DNA of 64,000 nucleotides, taken from NCBI GenBank assembly GCA_003952965.2, contig CM025852.1, forward strand, positions 10,756,764-10,820,763, written 5' to 3'. Positions within the stretch are counted from its first letter, which is position 1, and each line of letters begins with the position of its first letter. This document shows positions 21,646-33,088 of this stretch, in pieces. The position numbers and the translations under genes were made by a program. Source of the stretch: Morella rubra (taxonomy: Eukaryota > Streptophyta > Magnoliopsida > Fagales > Myricaceae). The notes beneath the pieces are model-generated. The model saw nothing but the letters and a program-made list of their open reading frames with translations, did not search any database and had not been told where the DNA came from.

Positions 21646-23321
21646 TTTTCAAGCTGTAAAATAATTCAAACTAAAATTAATTCTTATATATTCAAAATAA
21701 TGTGATTGTCTAAATAAAATCATTAAACCGCAAGAATATTAATACGTGATAAAAAAAAATACACACACTTTGCAACTCAACAAGCAGCCATAGCATAGCC
21801 ACTTTTTTAATAATTTTTCTTTTCATTAACTGCACATACTACAATGGAATCATATTTGCACTAAGGAAAAAAAGGATCGTATAACTTAGATTGAGTAAAT
21901 TGGCACAACAGAATAATATTTTGCACAATAACAGCATTGTAAAAATTTCTGTTCCTAGTAATAAAAACAAAGACAAAAACATCTTTGCACTAAGGAAAAC
22001 AAAATTAAAAAAAACAACAACTTGATTACACGTAACATATTGTAAGCATAAAAACTACCGTATTGTAAGTATAAAACGTAGACGAAACGTAATCTGAATC
22101 TATTGTAAACTAAATATCAAACGTAGAAGAAACAGAATCTGAATCTATCGTAAACTAAATATTAAACGTAGATGAAAATGTTAAAGAAAACTAGGAAGAA
22201 AAACAAGGAAACAGACCGGAGATGATCCACATACCTGAGGAAGCGAGGCTGAGCAATCTAGTAACTGAAAATGGAGAGCCTCTTCTTTTTTGAGCGAAAT
22301 GTTGCACCAAATGTAGCGTCGACCTTTGTTATAGCGTGGACAATGAGTTTGAACAAACAAGAACAAACATTCTTTTAAAACCAGATCGTTTCAAGATGGA
22401 GACAACGATTGGTTTTCATTCGAACGGTAACATCTCGTTCGAACCCTACTTTGACAAATGCCAAAAATCAACGGTCCTACACATGACATGTGGCACAATC
22501 CTGTCATACCCATTCGAACAGGCTCCCTCTGTTTGATCAGGTTCAGGCGTTGCAGGCAACGAAGAGACGTTTCCTGCAATGCCTCACTCACCAGCGAAAT
22601 AAAATTAGACATCTGGCATTCTTGTTCGAACGGACTATATATGGTTTGAACGGTTTCAAGCGTTGCAGGCAACGAAGAGACATTGCCTACGATGCCTCAC
22701 TCACCAACCAACTAGGAGATAACATTTGTCACTGGCCATTCGAACGGTAAGGCCTCGTTCGAACGTGTTCAAGTGTCAAAGACACACTGCCTGCAACGCC
22801 TCAGGCACCATACACGTGTCTAACCACGTTCGAACGAATAGTCGCGTTCGAACATAATGCATTCTGCTACGATGACTTATCGTCGCAGATCTTTTTATTC
22901 AGCTATAAAAGCATATGTCGTCGCGAAACCATTCCGTTCGAACAAGGGGTTCTGTGCGAACGAGTATTTTTATTTTGCAGCGAAAATATTTCGTCCCTGA
23001 AAAATTGTAACCAACAACTAAATTATTTGCAACGGAATTCGTTAAGCGTTGCTAAATACCATTCGAACGGATTATATTAGTTCGAACGAGATGTAGTGCA
23101 CTATTTTATTATTTTAATGGCTCGTTCTATTTGTACGAACAGTTTTGGTCCGTTCAAACGAGAGTATTGGCAATGGTTTTTTGTGTTCGTTGCTGAAACT
23201 TTTTCGTTTATGTTATCAACGACAAAAACTTTATATCGTCGCGGAAAGGTGACTTTCAGCGACCAAATTGGTTTTGCCACTGTAGATTTCGTTGCTGAAA
23301 GTCAAATCTGTTGTAGTGAGT

Positions 23322-23475
23322 TAAAGAGGATAAAAAGATTCACTTGTTTCAAAAATTCATATCTATAATCTTCCATCTGTTAAATTTTATTAATTTTATT
23401 AATACGTACCATAGAGACATTCTTGTACTATTGAGCTCCCTCTAATTAAATATAATTTTCGTCCATCAACTAATA
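23322..23475. other. short AT-rich spacer
   Basis: No gene seen between the CACTA-1 end and the next inverted repeat. Confidence 0.5.
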
Positions 23476-23635
23476 GGTTTGACACATTACACTCTAAATT
23501 GTTAGTTTTGATACATTGTACCTCCAAACTATCTACACTTTGTACATTTTGTTTGACAATAATACTCTTCTTGACTTAATGGATTGACAACAATATGACA
23601 AAACAAGTATTTTAGAGTGTATAATGTATCTAACC
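23476..23635. mobile_element. short inverted-repeat element (MITE-like)
   Basis: The left arm ggtttgacacattacactc and the right arm, read in reverse (ggttagatacattatacactc), match with few differences over about 27 bases. The interval is 160 bp and non-coding. Target duplication not resolved. Confidence 0.45.
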
Positions 23636-23844
23636 ATATATTACAGAGGATGAAAAGTATATTTATCCACTAGGAGAAGGTAGTTGATTGAAAATTGTTG
23701 ATGCATATCCACTTCTTTCTAGTCTCTTCTTTGCCCTTGTAAAGGGGTCGGATTGGTGATCTAAAGCAAACCCAAACTATAGTATGACGAGACATTGAGA
23801 AGGACAAGGCTATGGACCCCCTAATGCTTAAAGTCCGGTGTTAC

Positions 23845-23871
23845 AGTCCTGTGCGAGTACTGCACAGGACT
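23845..23871. repeat. perfect hairpin, 10-bp stem
   Basis: AGTCCTGTGC and GCACAGGACT are exact reverse complements separated by seven bases. It lies in a GC-richer stretch (about 23740-24020) with no gene. Confidence 0.75.
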
Positions 23872-23879
23872 TGTACATG

Positions 23880-25175
23880 TAACTTGCAGTGGCTTGGCTC
23901 ATCTTCTCGACAGTTTGAGAAACCTTTATGATACCGTCTCACCATTTTCTAACTTTCTGGGTTTGAATAGGAGCCACAAACCGAGTTCGCAAGTCGCCGC
24001 TTGTCAGAACCCTAGCTAGATTCTATTTGAACTAACTTTCAAACCCCACAGCTTCTCTTCCATCTATATATCCTTGTGCTGTTTTTCTAATTGAGTACCT
24101 TCGTTCAAGTTAATTAGGCAGTTAGGAAAAGATTAGGTTATAAGAGAGGTTATTCTAAGTTCTTATAAGTATGATTTAATAATACAATCCAATTGTCAGA
24201 ATCTAATAATTTCTCATTTATTAAGGTGAGATAAAGTTCGCTTGGTTTGGTAATACTCGTTCTTATTAAATGACGTGATCAGTTTTGAACTGCTGGATTT
24301 ATTTCTTTAAATTATTATCGATACTGCTTATAAGAATATAAAATTTAGCTTCTTTTAACCAAATATTTTAGCTAGTAGTTTTTAAACGTATGTCATTTTG
24401 AATTGTTTTTACGTTTTTAAAAAAATATATATAACTTAAGTCATACTTTTTGCTTTCTTAGATGTTTTATTTTTTTATTTCTTGTTATTTTTAATTTGGA
24501 ATTGATTATGTTAAATTAGTTATTTAAATTGATGAGTTTATGATATGTTGTTTATTTTATTTTTTATTTTTATACAAGTGACATAATCTGGGGAAATGTG
24601 GACCACATACGTAGCTCTCAATTATTAGTCGTCACATAAACGTCCTGTCCGGTAATGTTAGTATATATTTCCCGTCCTTTAACAAATAGAACTAGGAATA
24701 TTAAGGGACGAATCTGATTCATGACAAATAACCTCAAGCACAAGAACCATTCTAGCATTTTTAAAAATAATATATAAATAAAAATGTAGAAATTCTATTT
24801 CATTTTTCTATTTATTTTTATTTTTTACTTTTGTCTTAAAAGGGCATTTTGGTCAACTCACATCACTTCCGTATGACTTAAATCAAACAGAGGCTGAGGA
24901 TTAATGTGAAACATGAGTAGCATAATAAAACATATTAAAACTGGAAGGGGCCTGATTTTTGCCCGTACTATGATGTTTCCACTTTTTTTCCTAACACAAT
25001 GTTTTCTCTAAATTCATATTGGATTCACCAAATTTACAAGTTACTAACTTACATAGGAGCTAAGTAAACGCAATTGGTAGAAGTTTGCAACTAAGATATA
25101 AACATGTTGTATACACCCACTTTAGCTTTTCTCATTTTAGGAGAAAATAAACTTTGCATTTTCTAACTACCGTGA
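23880..25175. other. AT-rich intergenic sequence
   Basis: No coding region or complete element recognised. Confidence 0.5.
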
Positions 25176-25180
25176 TTTTT

Positions 25181-25416
25181 GTAAGTTATATTCTAAATTA
25201 TTAAACTCGTGACATTACACCTCAAACTGTTAATATGTTCATCCCTTTACACCCCGTGTTAAAATCTCATAGTTAAAATCAATTTTAAACGTATTAAAAT
25301 CACATAAAAATGTGACACGAATCAAAAAGCTAATGATTTAATTGTAACACAAGTGTATAAACTCTCATTGATACTTTAGGATGTGCGAGTTTGATACTTT
25401 AGAGTGTAAATTATAG
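25181..25416. mobile_element. MITE-like element with ~40-bp inverted ends
   Basis: The left end (gtaagttatattctaaatta…aaactcg) matches the reverse of the right end (ataatttacactctaaagta…aaactcg) over about 35-40 bases. It is 236 bp, AT-rich and non-coding. Target duplication not resolved. Confidence 0.5.
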
Positions 25417-26820
25417 AAATTAATTTTAGCCGTTTTAAAGAGAGAGGTTGTGCCCTCTCTTGAATGCCCTCCCCTCCCCTGATTGTCCTCCTTCCCCAAC
25501 CCCCATTGCCAACGGTGAGAGGAGCTCCGACTCCTCCTGTCCCCTCCCTTCCCATGTCCTGCTCCCTAGTGGCCAAACTGACCAATAAATTCCTTGTTTG
25601 GCCCATTTTTTTTGGTGTTTTCCCAACGAATTTGGAGGCTAGATCCAGACATCTGTGGTGGTTTCTACTAGAGCAATTGACCATGAGGGATTTTTCATCA
25701 ATAGACACTGGGTTCTCTCCAAGACCAGAGCGGACGAGCTCATGCGTGGATCTCACAAGCCTAGCCTATTTCTCTCTAAAATTGAACTCTGACGATCAAA
25801 TCTAGCTCACACGCTTCGCCCCACTGTTGTCTACGTCTTCAGGCACTTTGGTTAGCCCTAGCCGGGTGTTAGACGGCTGGCGTGTACGTCTCTTAAGCAC
25901 AATCATTTTCCACTTGTATTGACCTCTCTCAGCCACCTATCACTTTTGTTGCCTCCATTTGCCATCGGCTTTTTTGTTCTATTGCTTGTATCAACTTGTT
26001 ATTATTTGTGGGTTGTTTACTCTTTATGATTATTTGTATGGCTTTTTGGCCTCCTACTCGTTAGCCTTCGCCTCTATGGAGAATTTGGCTAGCCTTTTAG
26101 AATATGTTTAGAATTTTTTTTTATCAAAGAATGAATTGTTTGATAAATATATATATATATATAGAAACTTAAGAGTGGAAAGTGTAATATGATAAAAAAA
26201 AAATCCGAGGAAAATGGAAACTGTACTATGATATAAAATCTGAGGAAAAGGAGTAAAATAAATTCTCTCGATCGTATGTGAAAACCTTGTTCGATATAAT
26301 GGTACAGTTAGTCTTGCGTAATTAACGATGGGTTGCTGCCCACTACTTTGCTTGTCATGGGAAAGTGGCATTACATCCATTTTATTGTTCATAGGGTGAA
26401 AGCCATGAGACTAGGCGACAGGTTAACGGAACACTGACCCAAAATGATCTTAGAGGGAAAATCCTGAGTAAAGACTAAAGATTAGGCTAGAGACGCGATA
26501 TACGTACGAGAGTTTAGAGGCTAGAGACGCGAGTGCGACGTCTGCAACACTAATAGAAAATGATGTGGTTGGGACTAGCTCCGTGTGAAATTGTCCACAG
26601 ACCTAATTGGTCCGGGGACTGTTTTTGTCAGCCGGGTTAGTTTCCACTAGCCCTATACAGTCCGGGGTCCTTCTCTCCTAATAAATGGGGAAGGCCAAAA
26701 TCCATGGGAGGAGGACAACCCTTTCACATAGCTTCCTTTGCTAGTTGATTAAATATAGCGAAAAATACACTTTGAGTTCTATAGTCTCTGTACTGACACG
26801 CCCCTCTTTCATATAGCGAA
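25417..26820. other. gene-free stretch with GC-richer block
   Basis: 25440-26090 is GC-richer and open on both strands (25464-25805 plus, 25376-25756 minus), but neither reading shows a known domain. It may be a repeat fragment. At about 26485-26545 the phrase ggctagagacgcga occurs twice. TA repeats lie at 26147-26162. Confidence 0.35.
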
Positions 26821-26826
26821 AAGGTG

Positions 26827-28215
26827 CATTAAGATGGACGGCATCCAGAAACATAATTTGGAAGTCGAATATTAATTACAATAGCAAGCTGTGAGACGAA
26901 TTCTACGCCCGCCCGCCCAATTGGAGACGCCGCAGGCAATCGATTATAATATATACGGACCTATACCACATCCCGAGGTTCCCCTGAGCTACATGGAATC
27001 AATTATCATTTACGTTTCAATTAAAAGTATACTGTCCGATCAGATGAGCATGTGCTAAGGTTCCACCGATTTGTAGGGAAAATTGTTGCCGGTTTTGTCG
27101 ATCCAATGGTTCGATTCTGGTTGGAGATTCTCTCAATCCAATCACGTGGATTAAAGGGTATCGCAAGAGAGAGATAGAGAGGCTTTGGAGTAACCGGTGT
27201 TTCATCCAATTTACATTAGCGAGCACAAAATGCTTTTATATCGCAAAAACATATACTTTAGGTTTCAGTTGGCCCGGTTTCTCCCATTATAAAATATACC
27301 AAAAAATTCTAAAATGCTCCGAAATTTAAGAAAAAGAAACCCTAAAATAAATTTCTTTCTAAATACATCTGGATCCATCAGTCCCGCGATTTCAACAATC
27401 ACGATACAAGCAATCCTCATAAAAGAAGTACAAAAATGTTCTATCCAAATGGGATTGAATTATTGGTGAAGTTAAATGATGCCTTCCGGGTGACACAAAA
27501 AAATATATTTTTAAAAAAGTACAAAAATACAAAGAAGGATAAACAAGTGGGTAAATGTTTATTTGATTTGTTAATTGTCTTTGACTCACTCGTTAAAACT
27601 GATCTTACAACTAGAGCAATAGAAGAGTTAAATATTATCATTAGCACATAAAAATACAGGGCATATAGGTGAATTTTACTCGATCTTTTTTTAAGTAAGG
27701 AGGAAAATCGGTTTCTTCTAACTTATTGGTCGAGTTCAAATAGACTTGACCCAGTTATGATTCACTGATCGAACTTATAACATGCCTAATTATTTAGACC
27801 GTTCCAAGTTCGTGTTTTTAGATATCTATAGTTGGATTGAGTGAGTATAAAGAACTTCTCAATTATATATTTTTTTTATGGTTTTATTTTTGTTGTGGTG
27901 AAATGGAACGTGGGAAAAGTTCCTAAAGAATCTTATAAAAAGAATAGTGATTAACGTAGCAACTTCAAAGTTCAAACATGACCGGTGTTTTGTCTGTTTT
28001 TAGTTAAGCTAATTAACAAAGAAAAGGAATTAATTAAACATTGCTTCACAAACTCAAAATTTCGTAAAACTCCGGTAACCTCATCATTACCTTGAAAGCT
28101 TCCATCATCTTCCCATCCAAGAAATCGAATAAAACAATTATTCCCATGAGATAGATGGTTCCAACTTCCAATGATAACTCAAACTGTCTCCTTTGCTTGT
28201 CCTCTTTAACTATTA
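26827..28215. repeat. diverged duplicated segment, copy B
   Basis: The blocks match 12063-12960 in order. An additional 750 bases or so (about 27210-27960) separate the middle and last blocks and may be a later insertion. The minus strand holds a 61-codon frame (28046-28231) with LMGIIVLFDFLDGKMMEAFK and VMMRLPEFYEI, whose last part is partly kept in copy A. I do not recognise the protein. Confidence 0.5.
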
Positions 28216-28231
28216 TATTCATTTTGCTCAC

Positions 28232-29036
28232 AAAAGCTTCAAGGAGGCAGTATCCTTTATTTCACGGGAGTTTATTATACGCGCTAAAACAATTCTCAAT
28301 CCTCAGTCACGTTCATGCCATAGACCAGCAGGCCAACGTCAAACCAACTAAAACCTGTTCACATGCATTTTGAATTATTCTCCATTTATGGGGTTCAGAG
28401 TTCAAGCTTGTTAAATCCCCTTCGAATGCTGCAAATCTATTATACGGGGGAAAATAGTCTGGAAATGATTATTAGACTCAACTGCACGTTCATATCCACA
28501 TGACAGGTGGGACCAAAGTTGTAAATTATTATAAAGTTCATGCATTATGAGGTAGTTAACACTGAGAGATTCTGTAACTAACCTCAAACCCAATCATACA
28601 CCCAAACTGATTACCATTTTCTACCCTTTTTTTTTGGGGGGGAAAAATCCTCTCAAACAGATAAGCAATATATATACCACAAAAATGCCTACGCATGGAA
28701 TGGGAAAAATTCCACAATTTCGAATTTTATCATTGATATTAGGTACTAAGAAAGTTAAAAATATGGAATTTCAAATATATAACATTCACAGGAAATTTTC
28801 ACGCACTTTTTCTAAAAAAACAAAAAAAAAAAAAACACAAATTTCTTTCCCAAGAAAGATTGCAACTCAACAATATGCTATTACAATTCCTTTTACAAAA
28901 TCCAAAAAACAGAAACAAAAAAAAAAAACTAAACTAAACTAAAAGCATTAATCCGTTTACCGTTTTCTTGTTGATTAGTAAACATGGCATCGTCAAATAT
29001 TGTTATAATATTTTGATTATTTTTAAAAAAAAAAAT
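28232..29036. other. intergenic sequence downstream of the host gene
   Basis: AT-rich with A runs, probably containing the 3' untranslated region and poly(A) sites of the minus-strand gene at 29037-29732. No coding region seen. Confidence 0.5.
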
Positions 29037-29732
29037 TCAACCTCTGTACAAAGGCGACCGTTGCTGAACCACCTTAGCAATCTTTGACTGCCGAAAAACC
29101 TTTATCGGGCTCGGAAAATACCAACTCCTGCCCCTCGTTCTGCTTTCTCCGCCGCCAGAACAACTTCGAGAGTCCGACGTCACCGGAACGGCCACGGATC
29201 TTGATCTCATCATCATCGTCCTCCTAGCTCTCATGTCCTTGTCCTCTTCTTCCATTGCCTCAGCTTTCTTCTCACTTCCATCGTTCGTTTCGATATTCTT
29301 GCTCTTCTGCGACTTGAACACCGACCAGAACGACGAAGCTTTGCTCTTCCCGTTCACAGGTGAGGGTTCTTTCAGTTCGGTTTCGTTGCCTACGAACCGG
29401 GAGCGGGACCTGAGGAAGGGAATCGCGACCGATCTGGACCGGCGGAAAGCCGGTTCGCTTTCTATTAGATTGGAGACGCGGCCGAAGGATCCGACGCCGC
29501 CTTCGGACGTCGAGAATCGAGAGAAAGATCGTGAGAAAGATGAGGATGAAGAGGAAGAAGACGAAGTCGTCGCCGCAGCGGCACAGCACGCGCATGGCCG
29601 CACGTTAGCGCACTCGGGGCAGAGGATGGCGAGGCGGTCCCGAAGGCACGCGGGGCAAATCCCGCTGCGGCGGCGCTTCGAGGGGTGCTTAGGACATTTC
29701 CACACCTCTTCTTCGTCCGCATAGAATGCCAT
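29037..29732 (-). CDS. plant Cys- and Ser-rich protein of unknown function, 231 aa
   Basis: A single-exon host gene and the only one in the window that looks whole. From the ATG at 29732 it reads MAFYADEEEVWKCPKHPSKR, then RRSGICPACLRDRL, LCPECANVRPCACC: four CxxC/CxC-type cysteine pairs plus a histidine in the first 50 residues, suggesting a small zinc-binding domain. A Ser run (about residues 57-67) follows, then repeated RSRS(V)A(I/V)P motifs near residues 100 and 175, an acidic and lysine-rich patch, and a basic C-terminus with WYFPSPIKVFRQSK. No signal peptide or membrane segment is seen. The RSRSVAxP repeats look like phosphorylation or nuclear-localisation sites, which is inference. 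Proteins with the CPKHP…GICPxCLRDRL head occur across plants, but I cannot name a function. The high GC and absence of stops support a real gene. Confidence 0.85.
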   Translation of the reverse strand: MAFYADEEEVWKCPKHPSKRRRSGICPACLRDRLAILCPECANVRPCACCAAAATTSSSSSSSSSFSRSFSRFSTSEGGVGSFGRVSNLIESEPAFRRSRSVAIPFLRSRSRFVGNETELKEPSPVNGKSKASSFWSVFKSQKSKNIETNDGSEKKAEAMEEEDKDMRARRTMMMRSRSVAVPVTSDSRSCSGGGESRTRGRSWYFPSPIKVFRQSKIAKVVQQRSPLYRG

Positions 29733-30150
29733 ATTCCGAACGTTAGTCTTCCCTTTCCGTCTTCTGTAATTTGTTGGGATTTTGTCTCCGACTTTCTTGC
29801 GAGGTTTCTGTTTGTTCCTCTCAGTTTCTTGCCCGTCTCTGTGGCTTCCCTTTGGCTGAGGTTTTTAAAAAGGGTGGGTCTGATTGGTGGGAGACAGGTT
29901 AACCATGGTTAAGTTTTCACCCTGGTTGGCTTCTCTTGGCTTGGCCTCCCCGTCGTCTCGTTTGGTAAACCTTGGCGGACTGAAACGCCGCGTTTTTCTA
30001 TCTTACAGAGTCCACGTAGTACGTAGTGAAATTGTACCTGACGAATTTATTGTAATTGTTCACACGTGTAACGTGTTTGGGTGAGTTGTACCACTTGGGA
30101 CTGGGGAGCTGAAGACACCTCACATCCAAGAGGGACTATTCGGGAAATCT
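29733..30150 (-). promoter_or_regulatory. likely promoter and leader of the 29-kb host gene
   Basis: The upstream region read on the minus strand is GC-richer than the flanks, with a purine-rich leader next to the ATG and a TTTTTAAAAA stretch near 29862-29872 as the only TATA-like element. Transcription start not determined. Confidence 0.35.
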
Positions 30151-30715
30151 ACACCTAATGAAGGGTCCCGCTGGAGAAAGATTGATTTAATAAGTCCTAA
30201 AAGTAGGCAGCCCGGGGGGGTGTTTGTTTGACATTTTGATTTGAAGGCTTTTTGACGTTTTCTAGTATTTTACTGAAATACCTTTTATGCTCTCTGACCG
30301 GAGTGTAAAATCAACAACGTCAAAACTATCCCATCAATAGCAAATCAAGATAAAACTCTTAACGAACCAACGTCACGTGCGACCAAGGGAAAAATATAGT
30401 TTTGGCAAATAACACAACAAAAGTAAAAAATAAAATAAAAAGCCAGAATGATATTTTGAACCAAGGCGTCCGAATTGAATATATATCTTTTTTTTTCCTA
30501 TGTCAAATTGAATATATCTGCTTTATGTTATTAGTGGAGATTTATCTCCTAACTTATTTAATGCTTAAAATATGAAACTAATGGTTGGCTCTGTCCGGTA
30601 AGTACTCTTCATTATCAAAGAGAAAAAGGGTAAAATATTTTTAAGGAATAGCTATAACTTAATTAGAGGCATATAGTTGGTGTAATTTTTGTTTGGAACA
30701 AAATAGAGAACATGT
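30151..30715. other. AT-rich intergenic sequence
   Basis: No gene recognised. Confidence 0.5.
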
Positions 30716-30998
30716 TATAGTTTGTCCCATAATTATAGAATAAAATCAATTTTACCTTTTCAATTATCGAAATTGCAATTTAAGTTCTTCATCTTTTGAT
30801 AATTTTCAATGTACGTTCACATCCAAATTTAAATATTGCACTATAGTTATGGGAGCGTTAATTGAAAACTTTTAAATATTGCACTATAGTTATGGGAGTG
30901 TTAATTGAAAACTTTTAAAAATTAAATGACGCAATTCGCTGTGTTTATAATTGAGGGTCAAGATTGATATTGCACTATAATTATTAGACAAACTACGA
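30716..30998. mobile_element. MITE with inverted ends and an internal tandem pair
   Basis: The left end (atagtttgtcccataattat…) matches the reverse of the right end (gtagtttgtctaataattat…) over about 40 bases. Inside, a 43-bp unit beginning tttaaatattgcactatag is present twice in tandem (from 30828 and 30871). Confidence 0.6.
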
Positions 30999-32157
30999 CT
31001 TTTTCCCAACAAAATATTATAAGAGATTAAGAAGTTATTATAAGAAAATAACTTACTCATATCCTAATTCAATCATGGCTAACAATACTTTTTTATTAGT
31101 ATTATGTGGGAATTATATCTTATAGATTATGATTAATAACTACTAATTCTGTAAAAAAAAAAAAAAACTCCTCTGTTTAGTGACTGTCTGAGGATCCATT
31201 TCCCTCTCATATTCAACACTTTTCATCCCTTAACCCACATCTCCCCTCCTCTCGGTGAACAATTCTCTCATATACATAGACACAAATGGAGCCTACCTTA
31301 TAATAATTTAACGTTGAAACTACATATAATTTTAATTTAAAAGTACTTACATTATAAAATAATTTAACGTTGAAACAAACGGATAGCTACGTGAACATCT
31401 TCTGATGTGTCCGCAGCCACATAATTTGGTGTCCGGAAACATTCGACATGGCAGAGTTCTTGGTGCAGGGAAAGAGAGTAGCGTGCGCACTAAGTCAAGA
31501 AACATTTGTGACAGGTCGTTCTCTCAAACACCATAACCCATATCCAAAGGATCAAGGAGAACTCGGGCATATCGTCTCCCTAATTATTATTTTTTTCTTT
31601 GATAAGTAAATACATGAAATATATGAAACGAACAACTTGAGGGCAATATTGATATGTGGCAAATTCTTTTTCTTTTCCGTGAGAGTTATTAGTTTTCCGT
31701 CGCAAAATGTTTTCGAGGGGGTTTTTTTTTTTTTTTCTTGGACAAAATATCAATTGTTTTTGACGCTGCTAGAATTCAGAGAACCGGCCGAAATAGTAGT
31801 AATAAGACAACAGTGAAGATTGCCAAATCTAAGTGCAGGCCGGGGACCGCTAGCTGCATTCCCTCTTCATTTTGACTTTTCAAGCTAGCATTAATGTGAC
31901 CCCCTATTTACGAGGACCAAACAAGTGCAAATATCTTTTGTCAAAAAAATTAGGAAGAAAACTACAAGCAGATCAAGTCAACCCGTTGATATATTTTGTT
32001 TATATATAGTGTTATGGGTACTTGGAGCTTTTGTGAGCATTTCCACGGTAATAATCACAATAAGAAAAATCCGCCATAGCCATGAAATTCTTAACAACTT
32101 AGATTTCGTTGTAAATAATAAACTTTTATTGGTGATAATCACAAACTCTTCGCCACT
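30999..32157. other. AT-rich intergenic sequence
   Basis: No coding region recognised. A short phrase (aatttaacgttgaaac) occurs twice at about 31306 and 31361. Confidence 0.45.
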
Positions 32158-32640
32158 CACTATAGGAAATGTGTTCCTCAAGACAAGCTTCATCGTCTTC
32201 CAAAGTGGTATTATCCGTTGGCGATGATCTACGAGGACAGTATCGGGTGGTCGAAATTGGGTCGGCACTATTGCTCGCCACAATGAAATGGCCACCACTT
32301 TTGTTCATCGTGGCCGAATATCCAACAATCCAGGACGGTAATACTTGCCGGCATAAATGGTCGTTCCCATCGGTGCTAAGTCAAAGTGAGGTCGGCATTG
32401 GCATTTTTTTTTCGATAGATTTTCACCAACAAAGAAAAATACAAGTCGGGAATACTTTTCGTCAACATGCAGAGGAAGTCGATGGTTTTCACCGACGGAT
32501 ACAAATTCAAGTCGGCCAAAAATTTGCTCGACGTGAAGAGGACGTCATTGGTTTTCATTGACGGAGAAAAAAGTAAGTTGGCCAAACACATCATCGACGG
32601 TAAGAGATTGTGTCGGCAGGTTCTGTTTTTTTTTTTCCAC
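32158..32640 (+). mobile_element. CACTA-type terminus and subterminal region, second family
   Basis: It starts CACTATAGGAAAT at 32158 and continues with many GTCGG/CCGAC and GACGG words in both orientations (for example gtcggcact, gacggtaat, gtcggcat, gtcggccaaa, gacggtaag), as CACTA ends do. The opposite terminus is not found. The open frames across it are not recognisable proteins. Confidence 0.45.
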
Positions 32641-32758
32641 GACAATGCTTTTACTGTAAAAAGAACACTCCAAGTTACATGTCCACCTGAATGATCTAGA
32701 AAATATTTATATTTGATTCCTTGCATAGCTGAATCCCCAACAAATTTCATGCCATGAG

Positions 32759-33088
32759 TCAATTGGCATTACCATACTTGACAAAAATCCCAGCAGCTGA
32801 ACCAAAACCAATAAGCAATTATTCCATCAGAAGACCATTTTGAGTCACAAATACATGCAGGATTTGCTTTGTGAGTTCCTATATAAGGTAAATGACCTAG
32901 GCAAAGAATAGACTAGTTCACACAATATACAGGTTTGTGATCTATCTACAAAAGATATCAAAATTCCAATGTATTTGGACCGAATAAGTTCAGCCATTTC
33001 AAGATGGGGTTCGCCTGTTGAAAGACTCCACCGTTAAGTTGGCAGTGAAAGTTGGGATCAGGTTCAACTTCCGAATAAATATGTAAAC
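32759..33088 (-). pseudogene. exon-like remains of an unidentified host gene
   Basis: On the minus strand, after a T-rich acceptor ending at 33089, the frame reads LHIYSEVEPDPNFHCQLNGG, then VFQQANPILKWLNLF and a stop. A second block after an acceptor at 32879 reads THKANPACICDSKWSSDGII and, after a frame change, GSAAGIFVKYGNAN with a stop at 32759. Both readings look like conserved protein, and the second resembles a WD-repeat-like strand pattern, but I cannot name the gene. The frame change suggests a decayed gene. Confidence 0.3.

Larger units (their letters stand above)
19920..23318 (-). mobile_element. CACTA-1: En/Spm-type element, end and gene
   Basis: Read on the minus strand the element begins CACTACAACAG at 23318 and continues with AACGAAATC/GCGACCAAA words, as plant CACTA ends do. 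The next 950 bases hold about 14 copies of TTCGAAC or a one-base variant, in both orientations (for example near 22424, 22512, 22627, 22740, 22757, 22830, 22850, 22940, 23062 and 23085). A spliced-looking gene lies inside (21645 down to 20658). TTCGAAC-type motifs return at 19935-20060, so the other end should lie near 19.9 kb, but I could not find a matching CACTA terminus there. The same family ends at 54103. Confidence 0.6.

Noticed and set aside
22400-23170. TTCGAAC copies as a CRISPR-like array
   Set aside because: Motifs are 7-8 bases, unevenly spaced and in both orientations, next to a CACTA terminus in plant DNA. They fit a subterminal array.
22400-23170. TTCGAAC as T-loops of tRNA genes or SINE B boxes
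   Set aside because: No cloverleaf, A box or acceptor stem around any copy.
25376-25805. 113- and 126-codon frames on opposite strands
   Set aside because: Neither has a known motif; they arise from a GC-richer block with few stops.
29233-29724. 163-codon plus-strand frame over the host gene
   Set aside because: It is the shadow of the minus-strand gene, whose Cys-rich head and motif order make sense as protein; this reading is just Ser/Arg/Glu-rich.
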